Shown: positions 37,655 to 47,238, numbered from the stretch's first letter. The stretch is 64,000 nt of DNA from Thiobacillus sp. (GCA_030680405.1 JAUXVT010000028.1:28222-92221); one strand, 5' to 3'. Notes: a model not told the origin generated them from the sequence alone. Made by a program: numbers and translations.

Positions 37655-39340
37655 ATGAATCCACTGGCCGATAAATTCGTTTCGCAACTCGCTCGCCTTA
37701 CGCCTTTTGGCAAACGGAACAATGATCCGCTGGCCAACATCAAGTCAGCGACGCGTTGGGTTGAGAATCTGCCGATCGGTGACGCGTTCAAGTGCCAGCA
37801 AGCCATTTTCAGCGAGCTCAAGCGCTTCAACGAGAATTCGACGCAATACACGAAAGATCGTCTGGTCATCTTCATGCTGCTGGACGAAAAATCGCGTGAC
37901 CTGCAGGACACGCTGGTGCGCCAGTATCTGCGCAATCCACGCATGTCGCGTCCGCTGGAAAGCCAGCTCTGGCATGCCGTGTACGGTCTGTATTGGGAAG
38001 TTGCGCGCGGCTATCACACCTTTGTGCTGCACATTGCGCGCGAGACGGGGAAAAACCAGCATGAGAGCCAGATTCCGCTGATCACCTTGCGTGCCATCCG
38101 CACCTTTGGCCAGTTGCTGAAATGGCGCGCGATACGCTATCTGCCGGCAGGCGAGAAACTCTGGCTGCGGCTGCACAATCTGTATCGCATTGCCGAAAGC
38201 GGGGGCTTCCATCGCCAGCCCCAGCGGGCTTGCGCCGAAGACGCGTCCGAGTGCAGTTGCGAAACGGCGTATCTGCATATCCTGATGCTGAATCTGGCCA
38301 ATTCGGGCACGCTCTACCCCAAACAGCTCGACCTGCTCGACCGCTGGCTGGGCGGCTGGCACGAGATGCTCCAACTGGGCAACGATCTCAACCCCGACGT
38401 CCACAGTTTTGCCGTTGATTTGTCGGCCGATCACGGCCCACGCCGTGTGCGCAAACCCAATACCGACAAGCCGTTGCGTTTCTGGGCGACGGCCGCCCTG
38501 CTGCAAAAGCTGCAAGAAATACAAACTGCCCTGCAGCAAGGCCAAACCCCGGTACAGCTGGGCCTGACAGATGCCCGCACGACCGAAAGCCTCGGACTGC
38601 TAGAACATCTGCAGCGCCAGTGGTCTGCGCTGGCCGCCCGCGAACAGCGGCGCGCCCCGCGCAAGTCGAGCAAACGACTGGTTGATGTGACACACGGCCT
38701 CAACGCCATCGTCAGCCAGATCAAGGCAGCCGACATACCCGCCAGCGTGTCGCCCTACGGCACCGGGCTCAATTACAACGAGGCCGACGATGTGCAGGTG
38801 TACGGCTTTATCACCGACCGCACTCGGGAACGCGTCTCGCACATGCGCGTTCCGGCCATCCAGGACTCGGCCGACGTCGAACGCTGGGTGATGCAGGATG
38901 AAAGCGAATGCGGCTATGGCGCCATTGTCGAATCGCGCGACAAGGACTGGCTGCGCGTGGGCGCCCTGATTGGCATCAAATCGCATGACGCCAGCGTATG
39001 GCAAATCGGCGTTGTGCGCCGCCTGTCACGCCTCAACGACGACACCAGCTCGGTTGGCATCGAAACCCTGGCCGACATGCCCACGCTGGCCATGTTGCAC
39101 GACACCGCCACGTCGGGCTACACCGTAAACGGATTCGACAACAGCGGCGCCAGTCTGCCGCACGCCTGCCTGTGGCTGGCCGACGACCCGAACAGCGTCA
39201 TGATTGATCCGGTCCATTTCACGCCCGGCAAAGTCTTCCAGGTTCATGGCATAGCGGAACGCAAGCTCATCGCCTTGGGCAACCCGATTGAGCACAGCAA
39301 AGGCTGGATGCGCGTCATCGTCGAGCCCGTAAACAGCTGA
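37655..39340 (+). CDS. Large protein with PilZ-like C-terminal region, upstream of pilus locus
   Basis: A 561-residue cytoplasmic protein, not firmly recognised. The N-terminal 400 residues are mostly helical (RYLPAGEKLWLRLHNLYRIA, LHILMLNLANSGTLYPKQLD). The C-terminal part from about 410 (DESECGYGAIVESRDKDWLR, VGALIGIKS, IGVVRRLSRL, VGIETL) follows the DxSxxG plus beta-strand pattern of PilZ domains, which bind cyclic di-GMP. The classical RxxxR motif is not clear, though RTRERV at about 389-394 is close. It precedes the sigma-54 response regulator and the msh-like pilus genes in the same direction, so a role in pilus or surface control is plausible but unproven. Confidence 0.55.
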   Translation: MNPLADKFVSQLARLTPFGKRNNDPLANIKSATRWVENLPIGDAFKCQQAIFSELKRFNENSTQYTKDRLVIFMLLDEKSRDLQDTLVRQYLRNPRMSRPLESQLWHAVYGLYWEVARGYHTFVLHIARETGKNQHESQIPLITLRAIRTFGQLLKWRAIRYLPAGEKLWLRLHNLYRIAESGGFHRQPQRACAEDASECSCETAYLHILMLNLANSGTLYPKQLDLLDRWLGGWHEMLQLGNDLNPDVHSFAVDLSADHGPRRVRKPNTDKPLRFWATAALLQKLQEIQTALQQGQTPVQLGLTDARTTESLGLLEHLQRQWSALAAREQRRAPRKSSKRLVDVTHGLNAIVSQIKAADIPASVSPYGTGLNYNEADDVQVYGFITDRTRERVSHMRVPAIQDSADVERWVMQDESECGYGAIVESRDKDWLRVGALIGIKSHDASVWQIGVVRRLSRLNDDTSSVGIETLADMPTLAMLHDTATSGYTVNGFDNSGASLPHACLWLADDPNSVMIDPVHFTPGKVFQVHGIAERKLIALGNPIEHSKGWMRVIVEPVNS

Positions 39341-39419
39341 AGCCCCGACCGCAAACGAATCCATTTACGAGGCATCGCTCTCCGCCCGACCGGCCACGGT
39401 TTAACTTTCACCAGGTCTC

Positions 39420-39435
39420 TGGCACAATCGTTGAA
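39420..39435 (+). promoter_or_regulatory. Weak sigma-54-like element before the response regulator gene
   Basis: TGGCAC, five bases, then TTGAA. The -24 half is consensus; the -12 half has GA instead of the nearly invariant GC. It lies 79 bases before the start codon. Probably weak or fortuitous. Confidence 0.25.
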
Positions 39436-39513
39436 AATCCGACACGCGATCAGAACAATTCCCCTGCCCCCAGATGCAGACGCGATTTCGGCACCACTCG
39501 ACCTGGAGGACAT

Positions 39514-40944
39514 GTGGCCCAAACCAACAAGCCTAGCTTGCTGATCGTCGATGACGATCCGCTGATTTCCGATACGCTCACCTATGTGTTGAGCAAGGAT
39601 TTTGATATCTCGGCCGCCGAATCACGCGCCCAGGTGAAAAGCCTGCTGATGCAGTTGGACGAGCCGCCGCAACTGGCGCTGGTGGACTTGGGCTTGCCGC
39701 CGCAGCCGCATAAACCCGATGAAGGCTTTGCCCTGATCGCCGACCTGCTGGGCATCTCGCCCAGCATCAAGATCCTGGTGCTCTCCGGCCAGAGCGATGA
39801 AGCCAACGCGCGCCATGCGCGCGCGCTGGGCGCGATTGACTTTGTGGCCAAACCGTGTGAGCCCGAACGGCTGAAGTCCCTGCTGTTCAACGCGCTGCTG
39901 GTGCAGAATGCCGAGCGCAGCGCCGACAAGGCGCCCGCGCCGGCCAAGGATTCCGGCATCGTCGGCGACAGCCCGGCGATGGACAAGCTGCGTCAGCAGA
40001 TCAAGCAATACGCCGCCGCGCCTTTTCCGGTACTGATCGAGGGTGAGTCCGGCAGCGGCAAGGAGCGCGTCGCCTCCAGCCTGCACCAGCTGTCGCCGCG
40101 CGCGGCAAAGCCCTATCTGGCGCTCAATTGTGCGGCAATTTCGCCGACGCTGGTCGAACCCACCCTGTTCGGTTACGCCAAGGGCGCATTCACCGGCGCC
40201 ACCAGCGCGCGCGCCGGCTACTTTGAAGAAGCCGAAAACGGTACGCTGTTCCTCGACGAAATCGGCGAGCTGCCGCTGGAGCTGCAGGCCAAGCTGCTGC
40301 GTGTACTGGAAAACGGCGAATATCAACGCGTCGGCGAAACCCAGCCGCGCTTTTCCAACGCTCGCGTGGTCACCGCCACCAACCGTGACCTGCGCGCAGA
40401 AATCAAGGCTGGCCGCTTCCGCACCGACCTCTACCACCGGCTGTCGGTGTTCTCCATCGCGGTGCCACCGCTACGCGAAATGGGCCATGACAAGCTCACC
40501 CTGCTCAACCACTTCCGCGATTTCTACGCCCGTGAAGCCAAGAGCCAGCCGTTTCAGCTCGACGCCCGCGCCCAGCAGATGTGGGAGGACTATCACTTCC
40601 CCGGCAATGTGCGCGAACTGCGCAACATCGCCATCCGCCTGACGACCAAATACCCCGGCATGGCGGTCAACGCCCAGCAACTGGAAGACGAACTCGATAC
40701 CGACCAGGCCTATCCGCAGGAAATCCCGCTTGCCAACGACGGTAAGGCGCTGATCGAGTTGGCGCGCAAGCAGCTGCAGACGCTGGCCAACTTCAATCTC
40801 GACGTGACCCTGCGCCAGTGGGAAAAATCCTACGTCGAAGCCGCGCTCAACATGACCCACGGCAACCTGTCGCAGGCCGCCAAGCTGCTGGGCATCAACC
40901 GCACCACGCTGTATAGCCGCATGCAGACCTACGGAACCGAATAA
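39514..40944 (+). CDS. Sigma-54-dependent response regulator (PrsR-like, NtrC family)
   Basis: A 476-residue transcription activator with three domains. A receiver domain (1-125) has acidic residues Asp13-15 and phospho-acceptor Asp58 in LALVDLGLPP. An AAA+ domain has Walker A GESGSGKE at 177-184, the sigma-54 contact loop GAFTGA at 224-229 and Walker B GTLFLDEIGE. A Fis-type helix-turn-helix is at the C-terminus (NLSQAAKLLGINRTTLYSRM). It most resembles the PrsR family named from PEP-CTERM loci. GTG 39514 follows GGAGGA; an ATG two bases earlier is out of frame. It precedes the pilus operon, and a sigma-54 promoter is found before a prepilin gene at 53.6 kb, its probable target. Confidence 0.9.
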   Translation: MAQTNKPSLLIVDDDPLISDTLTYVLSKDFDISAAESRAQVKSLLMQLDEPPQLALVDLGLPPQPHKPDEGFALIADLLGISPSIKILVLSGQSDEANARHARALGAIDFVAKPCEPERLKSLLFNALLVQNAERSADKAPAPAKDSGIVGDSPAMDKLRQQIKQYAAAPFPVLIEGESGSGKERVASSLHQLSPRAAKPYLALNCAAISPTLVEPTLFGYAKGAFTGATSARAGYFEEAENGTLFLDEIGELPLELQAKLLRVLENGEYQRVGETQPRFSNARVVTATNRDLRAEIKAGRFRTDLYHRLSVFSIAVPPLREMGHDKLTLLNHFRDFYAREAKSQPFQLDARAQQMWEDYHFPGNVRELRNIAIRLTTKYPGMAVNAQQLEDELDTDQAYPQEIPLANDGKALIELARKQLQTLANFNLDVTLRQWEKSYVEAALNMTHGNLSQAAKLLGINRTTLYSRMQTYGTE

Positions 40945-40953
40945 ACCGCCTCC

Positions 40954-42261
40954 GTGTACCTTGACTATTTCGGTCTGAAAGAAGCGCCCTTCCGCATCAC
41001 GCCGAATACCGAGTATTGGCATGCCGGCGGGCAGCGCGGGGAAATGCTCGCCGCGCTGCTCTACGCCATCGGCCAGGGCGAAGGCATCATCAAGGTGGTG
41101 GGAGAAGTCGGCAGCGGCAAGACCATGCTGTGCCGCAAGCTGGTCGCCCAGCTGCCCGACAGCGTCGACAGCGTCTATCTCGGAAATCCCACCTTGTCGC
41201 CCGACGACATGCTGGCAGCGATCCTGGCTGACCTGGGAAGCGACACGCCCGAAAACGGGCGGCAGGCACGGCTGGCACAGTTGAATGCCACCTTGCTGGC
41301 GCGCCACCAGGAGGGACGGCGCGTGGTGGTGTTCGTCGAAGAAGCGCAGGGCATCGCGCTCGACAGCCTGGAATTCCTGCGGCTGCTGACCAATCTGGAA
41401 ACCGCCACCGATAAGCTGCTGCAAATCGTGCTGTTCGGCCAGCCCGAACTCGACGTGCAGCTGGCCGACCCACGCATCCGCCAGCTGAAAGACCGCATCA
41501 CCCTGAGCCTGAACCTGTCGCCCCTGGCGCAAGCCGAAATCGCCGATTACCTGCGCGCACGGCTGGCAGTGGCAGGCTATCGCGGCCCCGACCTGTTTCC
41601 GGCGGCGCTCATCACGCGCATGACGCAACTGTCTGGCGGCCTGTCGCGCCGCATCAACGTGCTGGCCGACAAAACCCTGCTGGCAGCCTATGCCGGGCAA
41701 ACCCACACGCTCACCCCGGCCCATCTGGAGGCAGCCGCGGGCGACGCCGAAATGCAGCCGCTCCCACATCAGCCAGACTCGCGCCAGAGGCTGCGCCGCT
41801 GGGCGTGGCTGAGTGCCGGCCTGGCGGCCGTGCTGGGCTTGCTGGCATTTTTCGCCTGGCAGGCGCTATCGCTATCCGCCCCCCCGCCTGTTGCCACCCC
41901 ACCCCAGACCGCTCGGCCGTCCGCCGCCCCAACTGTCGCCGACGTCACCGAACTGGCCAAACAAACCCAACGCTGGCTGGCCGCCGCCGCGCCCGGCACC
42001 CACGCCATCCAGGTCGCCTCGGCTAAAGAAGCCGCCCAGGTAGCCGTATTATTAGAGAGCTTGAATGCCGCCACCCCGCATCCGGTGCGGGTGTTGCACG
42101 GACTGCGTCAGGGGGCGCCCGCCTGGATGATCCTGGCAGGCGAGTTTGCCACCCGTGACGCGGCCATGGCGGCCCTGCGCACGCTGCCCGCCCCGCCTGC
42201 AGGCACACCGTTTCTACGCACGGTCGGCAAAATGCGCACCGTAGCCTTACCAACAGGATGA
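40954..42261 (+). CDS. mshM: MshM/ExeA-like ATPase with SPOR-like domain
   Basis: A 435-residue membrane ATPase of the ExeA/MshM type. The start MYLDYFGLKEAPFRITPN is diagnostic. Walker A is GEVGSGKT near residue 50 and Walker B VVVFVEEAQGI near 130. A transmembrane helix lies near 276-298 (WLSAGLAAVLGLLAFFAW). A Pro/Ala-rich linker leads to a C-terminal SPOR-like periplasmic domain (GTHAIQVASAKEAAQVAVLL and WMILAGEFATRDAAMAAL) that may bind peptidoglycan. Such proteins help assemble the secretin through the cell wall. It starts at a GTG nine bases after the regulator gene and overlaps mshL by four bases. Confidence 0.88.
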   Translation: MYLDYFGLKEAPFRITPNTEYWHAGGQRGEMLAALLYAIGQGEGIIKVVGEVGSGKTMLCRKLVAQLPDSVDSVYLGNPTLSPDDMLAAILADLGSDTPENGRQARLAQLNATLLARHQEGRRVVVFVEEAQGIALDSLEFLRLLTNLETATDKLLQIVLFGQPELDVQLADPRIRQLKDRITLSLNLSPLAQAEIADYLRARLAVAGYRGPDLFPAALITRMTQLSGGLSRRINVLADKTLLAAYAGQTHTLTPAHLEAAAGDAEMQPLPHQPDSRQRLRRWAWLSAGLAAVLGLLAFFAWQALSLSAPPPVATPPQTARPSAAPTVADVTELAKQTQRWLAAAAPGTHAIQVASAKEAAQVAVLLESLNAATPHPVRVLHGLRQGAPAWMILAGEFATRDAAMAALRTLPAPPAGTPFLRTVGKMRTVALPTG

Positions 42262-44018
42262 TGATGAACGCTGTGTTGAAACGCTCCATATTGACGAGTC
42301 TGGCACTGACCAGCTTCGTGCTGGTAGGAGGCTGCGTGCCCCCGCAGGCGTTTGACACCTCGCCCGGCCACATCAGCCAGCCCACCCAACCGGTCGTGCC
42401 AATCGCCCCGCCGCCCGCACTGGTGAAGGCAGCGCCCGCGTTGACCCCGCCCAGGCCGAGCGCGCCGGTGCCGACCTACACCGTGGTGGTCAACGACGTG
42501 CCGGTAAAAGACCTACTGTTTTCCATCGCGCGCGACACCCAGTACAACATCGACCTGTATCCGGGCATCTCCGGGCGAGTCTCGCTCAACGCCGTGCAGG
42601 AGCCGCTGCCCGCCATTCTCGACCGCATCGCCCGGCAGGCGAATTTGCGCTACGAAATGAACGGCCGCACGGTGTCGATCATGCCCGATACGCCGTACGT
42701 CAAAACCTACACCGTCAATTACGTCAACGTCGCTCGCAACACCACCTCCAGCGTCGGCGTGGCGGCGCAAATTGCCAGCACCGGCGGTAGTGTCGGCACA
42801 GCCGGCAGCAGCTCGACCGCAACGGGGAACTCCTCCACCACCACCGTTTCCAGTCAGTCGAACAATGATTTGTGGACGGTGCTGGCCGACAACATCCGCA
42901 CCCTGCTCGCCGGCACCCGCGCCGTCACCCAAAGCAACGAAGAGCGCGCCGCCCGGCTGGATGCCGAAAAAGCCGAGCGTGCCGAACGCGTATCGCAGGC
43001 CGAAGCCGCCAGTAAGGCCGGCGCCGGCGCGGCAAACCTGTTCACCGCCGCGTTTGCCAACCAGCCGGTAGGCGACGGCAAATACGATGTCGCGGTCAAC
43101 CCGGTGGCGAGCACCGTTACCGTGCTAGGCACCGCCAAACAACAGGAACTGGTGCAGCAGTATCTCGACCGCGTGATGCATTCGGCGCAGCGCCAGGTAC
43201 TGATCGAAGCGACGATCGTCGAGGTCAGTCTAAAGGACCAATACCGCGCCGGCATTGACTGGTCGAAAGCCCTGCAAGGCACCACCGGCTGGGCGATAAA
43301 CACCCTCGGTGGCGGCACCAACGCACTGGCTAACACACTTACGCCTTTTATCCAGGCTACCTACACCAACACCGGGAGCAACGGCTTCGCAGCTGCCATC
43401 GATCTGCTGGAGTCCTTCGGCAACACCAAGGTGCTGTCCAGCCCCAAGCTGATGGCGCTGAACAACCAGACCGCGCTGCTCAAGGTGGTCGACAACCTGG
43501 TGTACTTTAACGTCAAGGCCGATACCACCACCACCGCGAATGTCGGGACGACGACCACCTTCACCACCACACCGCAAACCGTCCCAGTCGGCATCGTGAT
43601 GACGATGACGCCGCAGATCAACGAAAACGGCATGGTCTCGCTGACCGTGCGTCCGACGATTTCGCGCAATGTCGGCTTCGTCAGGGATCCAAACCCCAGC
43701 ATTCCCGCAAACATCCCCAACCAGGTGCCCGTTATCCAGGTACGCGAAATGGAATCACTGCTGCAAATCCGCAGCGGCCAGACCGTCATCCTCGGCGGCC
43801 TGATCCAGGATGACCGCAATAATGCCCGCGACGGCCTGCCCGGCCTGTCACGCCCCGAAGGCGTCGGCGCCGTGTTCGGCCAGCACGAACGCACCAACAG
43901 TCAGACCGAACTGGTGATCTTTCTGCGGCCCATCGTTGTGTCCAATCCCACGCTGGAAAGCGATGAACTGCGCCAGTTCCAGCGTCTGCTTCCCAGCAAC
44001 GCACGGAGCAGCCCTTGA
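42258..44018 (+). CDS. mshL: MSHA-type pilus secretin MshL
   Basis: Outer-membrane secretin through which the pilus exits, 586 residues. It begins with a lipoprotein signal (lipobox LVGGC, about residue 26). An N-terminal domain (VPVKDLLFSIARDTQYNIDL, an STN/secretin N-like fold) precedes a Ser/Thr-rich insert near 170-200. The C-terminal secretin core has VLIEATIVEVSL, FGNTKVLSSPKLMALNNQTA and VREMESLLQIRSGQTVILGG. Three ATGs occur in a row; the first overlaps the mshM stop (ATGA). Its stop overlaps the next gene at a TTGA. Confidence 0.92.
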   Translation: MMMNAVLKRSILTSLALTSFVLVGGCVPPQAFDTSPGHISQPTQPVVPIAPPPALVKAAPALTPPRPSAPVPTYTVVVNDVPVKDLLFSIARDTQYNIDLYPGISGRVSLNAVQEPLPAILDRIARQANLRYEMNGRTVSIMPDTPYVKTYTVNYVNVARNTTSSVGVAAQIASTGGSVGTAGSSSTATGNSSTTTVSSQSNNDLWTVLADNIRTLLAGTRAVTQSNEERAARLDAEKAERAERVSQAEAASKAGAGAANLFTAAFANQPVGDGKYDVAVNPVASTVTVLGTAKQQELVQQYLDRVMHSAQRQVLIEATIVEVSLKDQYRAGIDWSKALQGTTGWAINTLGGGTNALANTLTPFIQATYTNTGSNGFAAAIDLLESFGNTKVLSSPKLMALNNQTALLKVVDNLVYFNVKADTTTTANVGTTTTFTTTPQTVPVGIVMTMTPQINENGMVSLTVRPTISRNVGFVRDPNPSIPANIPNQVPVIQVREMESLLQIRSGQTVILGGLIQDDRNNARDGLPGLSRPEGVGAVFGQHERTNSQTELVIFLRPIVVSNPTLESDELRQFQRLLPSNARSSP

Positions 44019-45130
44019 GCCTATTGCTCAAAGCACTGAAGCAGGCCGAAGCCGCCAATGGGGTCAAGCCTGATTCCGCTAGCCGGATCGAGGGCGACCT
44101 CGAACTGGAGCCCGTGGCTGCATCCGGCACGGCCCAGGCACGCGAATGGGTGGAGCCGCCCGGCTTGCTGTTCGGCAGCAGCGGACTCACGCCCGAGCCA
44201 CGCCACGCACCGGCTTTCCGCTGGCCGCAACTTTCGCTGGTGCCGCTCACGGCCCTGCTGTCCGCGCTGATCGCGCTGGGCTACGGGATCTATCTCTACT
44301 TTGCCCTGCAGCCACCGGCTGCTATCACCCCCCCCCCTGCCAACGTCGCAGCGCCCGTCGCCGCTGCTGCCACACCGGTCAAACCCGTTGCAGTCGATCC
44401 CGCACCTGCCGTGTTGCCTGTCGCACCTTTGCCGCAGCCGCAACCGTCTGCCACGGCACCTGCCAATGGCGCGCTCCTGCCCCCGCCTGCCCGCAGACCC
44501 CCGCGTGCAGCCTATCCCTCAAACAACACCGCACCGTCGCCTGCCACGCTGCCGCTGTTCCAGCCCGACGCGCAAACGACCTTGCTCAGCCAAGCCTACG
44601 CTGCCTATCAGCGCGGTGCGTTGACCGAGGCGCAGCGGCTCTACACCCAGGCCGCCGCACGCGGGCGCAATGTGGATGCGCTGCTCGGGCTGGCGGCGAT
44701 CGCCAGCCTGCAAAACCGCGAAGCGGACGCGCAGCGCCTCTATCGCGAGGTGCTCGATCTTGATCCGCGCAATGCTGCGGCCCAGGGTGCCTTGCTCGAC
44801 CTGCTCGGCAACATCGACAGCCAGGCAACCGAAAGTCGCCTGAAAACGCTGATCGAACGCGACCCCAGCCCACATCTCTACCAGACGCTCGGCAACCTCT
44901 ACGCCGAGCAGGCGCGCTGGAACGACGCCCAGGCCGCCTATTTCGAGGCATGGCGCGGCGCGCCGGACAATTCCGATTACGCCTTCAACCTGGCGGTCAG
45001 CCTCGACCAGTTGCACCAGGTCCCGGCCGCGCTGACGTATTACGAAAAGGCGCTCGCAAGCGGTGGCGTGCACCGTTTCGACCGCGCCCAGGCCGAAGCG
45101 CGTGTGCAGCAACTGAAGTCGGTTCGTTAA
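44015..45130 (+). CDS. mshN: MshN-like TPR membrane protein
   Basis: A 371-residue inner-membrane protein. It starts at a TTG (44015) inside the mshL stop, giving LSLLLKALKQAEAANG, which resembles GspB/MshN N-termini. One membrane helix lies near residues 78-98 (PLTALLSALIALGYGIYLYF). A long Pro/Ala-rich periplasmic linker runs to about 180, then tetratricopeptide repeats follow (LLSQAYAAYQRGALTEAQRL, LYQTLGNLYAEQARWNDAQA). The order mshM-L-N-E is that of MSHA loci, where MshN is a pilus biogenesis factor of unclear detail. Confidence 0.8.
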   Translation: MSLLLKALKQAEAANGVKPDSASRIEGDLELEPVAASGTAQAREWVEPPGLLFGSSGLTPEPRHAPAFRWPQLSLVPLTALLSALIALGYGIYLYFALQPPAAITPPPANVAAPVAAAATPVKPVAVDPAPAVLPVAPLPQPQPSATAPANGALLPPPARRPPRAAYPSNNTAPSPATLPLFQPDAQTTLLSQAYAAYQRGALTEAQRLYTQAAARGRNVDALLGLAAIASLQNREADAQRLYREVLDLDPRNAAAQGALLDLLGNIDSQATESRLKTLIERDPSPHLYQTLGNLYAEQARWNDAQAAYFEAWRGAPDNSDYAFNLAVSLDQLHQVPAALTYYEKALASGGVHRFDRAQAEARVQQLKSVR

Positions 45131-45140
45131 GAGCAGTCGT

Positions 45141-46838
45141 ATGGAGCGCCGGAAAAAACTCCGCATGGGCGAGACCCTGGTTGCACAGGGACTCATTACC
45201 CTCGACCAGCTGCGCATCGGCCTGAAGGAACAGAAAGCGACCGGCCTGCCGATCGGCCGCCAGCTGGTGGCCCTCGGCTTCATGACCGAGGCGGTGCTGC
45301 GCGACCAGCTCGCCAATGCGCTCGGCAGCCAGGGCATCGATCTCACGCAGGTGGTGGCCGACCCCGAAGCGCTGCAGTTGGTGCCCGAGGAATTCGCCCG
45401 CCGCCACCATCTGCTGCCGATCGCGCATGACGCCGCGCGCAACGTGCTGACGCTGGCGACCACCGACATGTTCAACGTCGTCGCGCTCGACCAGCTGAAA
45501 GCCGCGCTCGGCGGCCAGCTCGAAATCGACACCCTGCTGGCAGCCGAAGCACAGCTGCTCGAATGTATCGACAAGTTCTACGGCTTCGATCTCTCGCTCG
45601 ACGGCATCCTGCGCGAAATCGAGACCGGCGAGGTCGATTACGCCAGTCTCAACCCCGAGACCGAGGAATACACCCAGCCGGTGGTGCGACTGGTCGGCGC
45701 GCTGCTCACCGATGCGGTGAAACGCGAATCGAGCGATATCCACTTCGAACCCGAGCACGCCTTCCTGCGCATCCGCTACCGCATCGACGGTGTGCTGGAA
45801 CAGATTCGCAGCCTGCACAAGGCCTACTGGCCGGGCATCCTGGTGCGGCTGAAAGTGCTGTCCGGGATGAACATCGCGGAGACGCGCGCGCCGCAGGACG
45901 GCCGCATGTCGCTCACGCTCAACGGCCGCCCGATCGATTTTCGCGTGTCCTCGCAACCCGGCATCCACGGCGAAAACCTGGTGCTGCGCATCCTCGACCG
46001 CGAAAAATCGATCATGCCGCTGGAGCAGATGGGCTTCACCACCGACGCGCTGCGCGAACTGCAACTGATGATGGCGCGGCCCGAAGGCATCCTGGTGGTC
46101 ACCGGGCCGACCGGCTCCGGCAAGACCACCACGCTGTACTCGATGCTGTCGCACCTCAACAACGAGACCGTCAACATCATGACGCTGGAAGACCCGGTCG
46201 AATACCCGGTCACCCTGATGCGCCAGAGCTCGGTCAACGAAACGCTGAAACTCGACTTCGCCAACGGCATCCGCTCCATCATGCGGCAGGATCCCGACAT
46301 CATCCTGGTCGGCGAAATCCGCGACAAGGACACCGCCGAAATGGCTTTCCGCGCCGCCATGACCGGCCACCAGGTGTTCACCACCCTGCACACCAACTCC
46401 GCGCTCGGGGTGTTTCCGCGCCTCATGGACATCGGCATCCAGCCCGGCATCCTGTCCGGCAACATCATCGGCGTCATCGCGCAGCGGCTGGTGCGCAAGC
46501 TGTGTCCGCACTGCAAGGAAGCCTACACGCCTGACGAACACGAAGCCCTCATCCTCGGCACCGACCCGGCCCTCCCGCCGCAGATTTATCGTGCCACCGG
46601 TTGCCTGGTATGCAGCAACAAAGGCTACAAAGGACGCCTGGCGCTGATCGAATTGCTGCGGATGGATCCCACGCTGGATGAACTGGTGGCCAACGACGCG
46701 CCGCTGCACGAAATCCGCCGCGCCGCACTCGAGCATGGCTACCATCCGCTGGCTGAAGACGGCGTCAAGCGTGTGCTGGATGGCGTGACCTCGCTGGCGG
46801 AAGTGGCGCGGGTGGTGGATTTGACGGGGCGGGTGTAA
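45141..46838 (+). CDS. mshE: Pilus assembly ATPase MshE (GspE/PilB family) with MshEN domain
   Basis: Hexameric cytoplasmic ATPase powering pilus extension, 565 residues. The core has Walker A GPTGSGKT at 322-329, the Asp box, Walker B RQDPDIILVGEIRD and a tetracysteine zinc motif, CPHC and CLVC, near 453-494. The N-terminus holds two repeats of the MshEN type (KLRMGETLVAQGLITLDQL, then LPIGRQLVALGFMTEAVL). In MshE this domain binds cyclic di-GMP directly, so pilus extension here is probably activated by that messenger. The gene ends at the left arm of an inverted repeat; downstream mshG is separated from it by a small inserted gene. Confidence 0.92.
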   Translation: MERRKKLRMGETLVAQGLITLDQLRIGLKEQKATGLPIGRQLVALGFMTEAVLRDQLANALGSQGIDLTQVVADPEALQLVPEEFARRHHLLPIAHDAARNVLTLATTDMFNVVALDQLKAALGGQLEIDTLLAAEAQLLECIDKFYGFDLSLDGILREIETGEVDYASLNPETEEYTQPVVRLVGALLTDAVKRESSDIHFEPEHAFLRIRYRIDGVLEQIRSLHKAYWPGILVRLKVLSGMNIAETRAPQDGRMSLTLNGRPIDFRVSSQPGIHGENLVLRILDREKSIMPLEQMGFTTDALRELQLMMARPEGILVVTGPTGSGKTTTLYSMLSHLNNETVNIMTLEDPVEYPVTLMRQSSVNETLKLDFANGIRSIMRQDPDIILVGEIRDKDTAEMAFRAAMTGHQVFTTLHTNSALGVFPRLMDIGIQPGILSGNIIGVIAQRLVRKLCPHCKEAYTPDEHEALILGTDPALPPQIYRATGCLVCSNKGYKGRLALIELLRMDPTLDELVANDAPLHEIRRAALEHGYHPLAEDGVKRVLDGVTSLAEVARVVDLTGRV

Positions 46839-46872
46839 AACCATGAACCACAGAGGCACAGAGGCACAGAGA
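46836..46872 (+). repeat. Left terminal inverted repeat of the GxxExxY cassette
   Basis: The core 46846-46872 matches the reverse complement of 47239-47265 at 26 of 27 bases. Extension outward gives 37 bases with three mismatches and includes the mshE stop codon. It contains a tandem 9-base unit, CACAGAGGC, repeated twice, plus a third partial copy. The cassette gene's first codons are encoded within it. Confidence 0.9.
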
Positions 46873-47235
46873 GACATCTTGCCCGAGGCGGTCATCGGTG
46901 CGGCAATCAAGGTGCATCGTGCGCTCGGCCCAGGCCTGCTCGAATCCGCCTATGAAACGTGCCTCTGTTACGAACTCGGGCAAGTGCAAATCCATTTTCT
47001 GCGTCAGCTTGAATTGCCGGTGACCGACAAAGGCACTCCGCTCGACTGCGGTTATCGATTCGACATCGTGGTAAGTGCCCAACGGGAACTCGAACGTAAA
47101 GCGGTGGAACGGCTCGTGCCAGTGCATGAAGCGCAATCGCTGACCTATCTGAAACCAAGCAAGCTGCACACGGGTCTGCTGCTCAATTTCAACGTTCCCG
47201 TACTCAGAAACGGCATCAAGAGAATCCGGCCATGA
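46843..47235 (+). CDS. GxxExxY-family protein (PD-(D/E)XK nuclease-like) in an inserted cassette
   Basis: A 130-residue protein of the GxxExxY family, named for its motif, here GLLESAY at residues 31-37. The family is regarded as related to PD-(D/E)XK nucleases. The pattern fits: Asp74 in CGYRFDIVV, then Glu84-x-Lys86 in ELERKAVER, followed by HEAQSLTYLK and GLLLNFNVPVL. Biological function is not known. The ATG at 46843 and the first dozen codons lie in the left inverted repeat, and no Shine-Dalgarno is evident. GC content is lower than in the pilus genes on each side (52% against 62% in two 60-base samples I counted). Inserted between mshE and mshG, it has no expected role in pilus assembly. 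Confidence 0.88.
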   Translation: MNHRGTEAQRDILPEAVIGAAIKVHRALGPGLLESAYETCLCYELGQVQIHFLRQLELPVTDKGTPLDCGYRFDIVVSAQRELERKAVERLVPVHEAQSLTYLKPSKLHTGLLLNFNVPVLRNGIKRIRP

Positions 47236-47238
47236 TTT

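Noticed and set aside
39512..39544. ATG at 39512 as the start of the response regulator
   Set aside because: It is out of frame and meets TGA within a few codons. GTG at 39514 with GGAGGA upstream is in frame with the receiver domain.
46846..46872. CRISPR-like tandem CACAGAGGC repeats
   Set aside because: The unit is only nine bases with no spacers. It is the arm of an inverted repeat, not an array.
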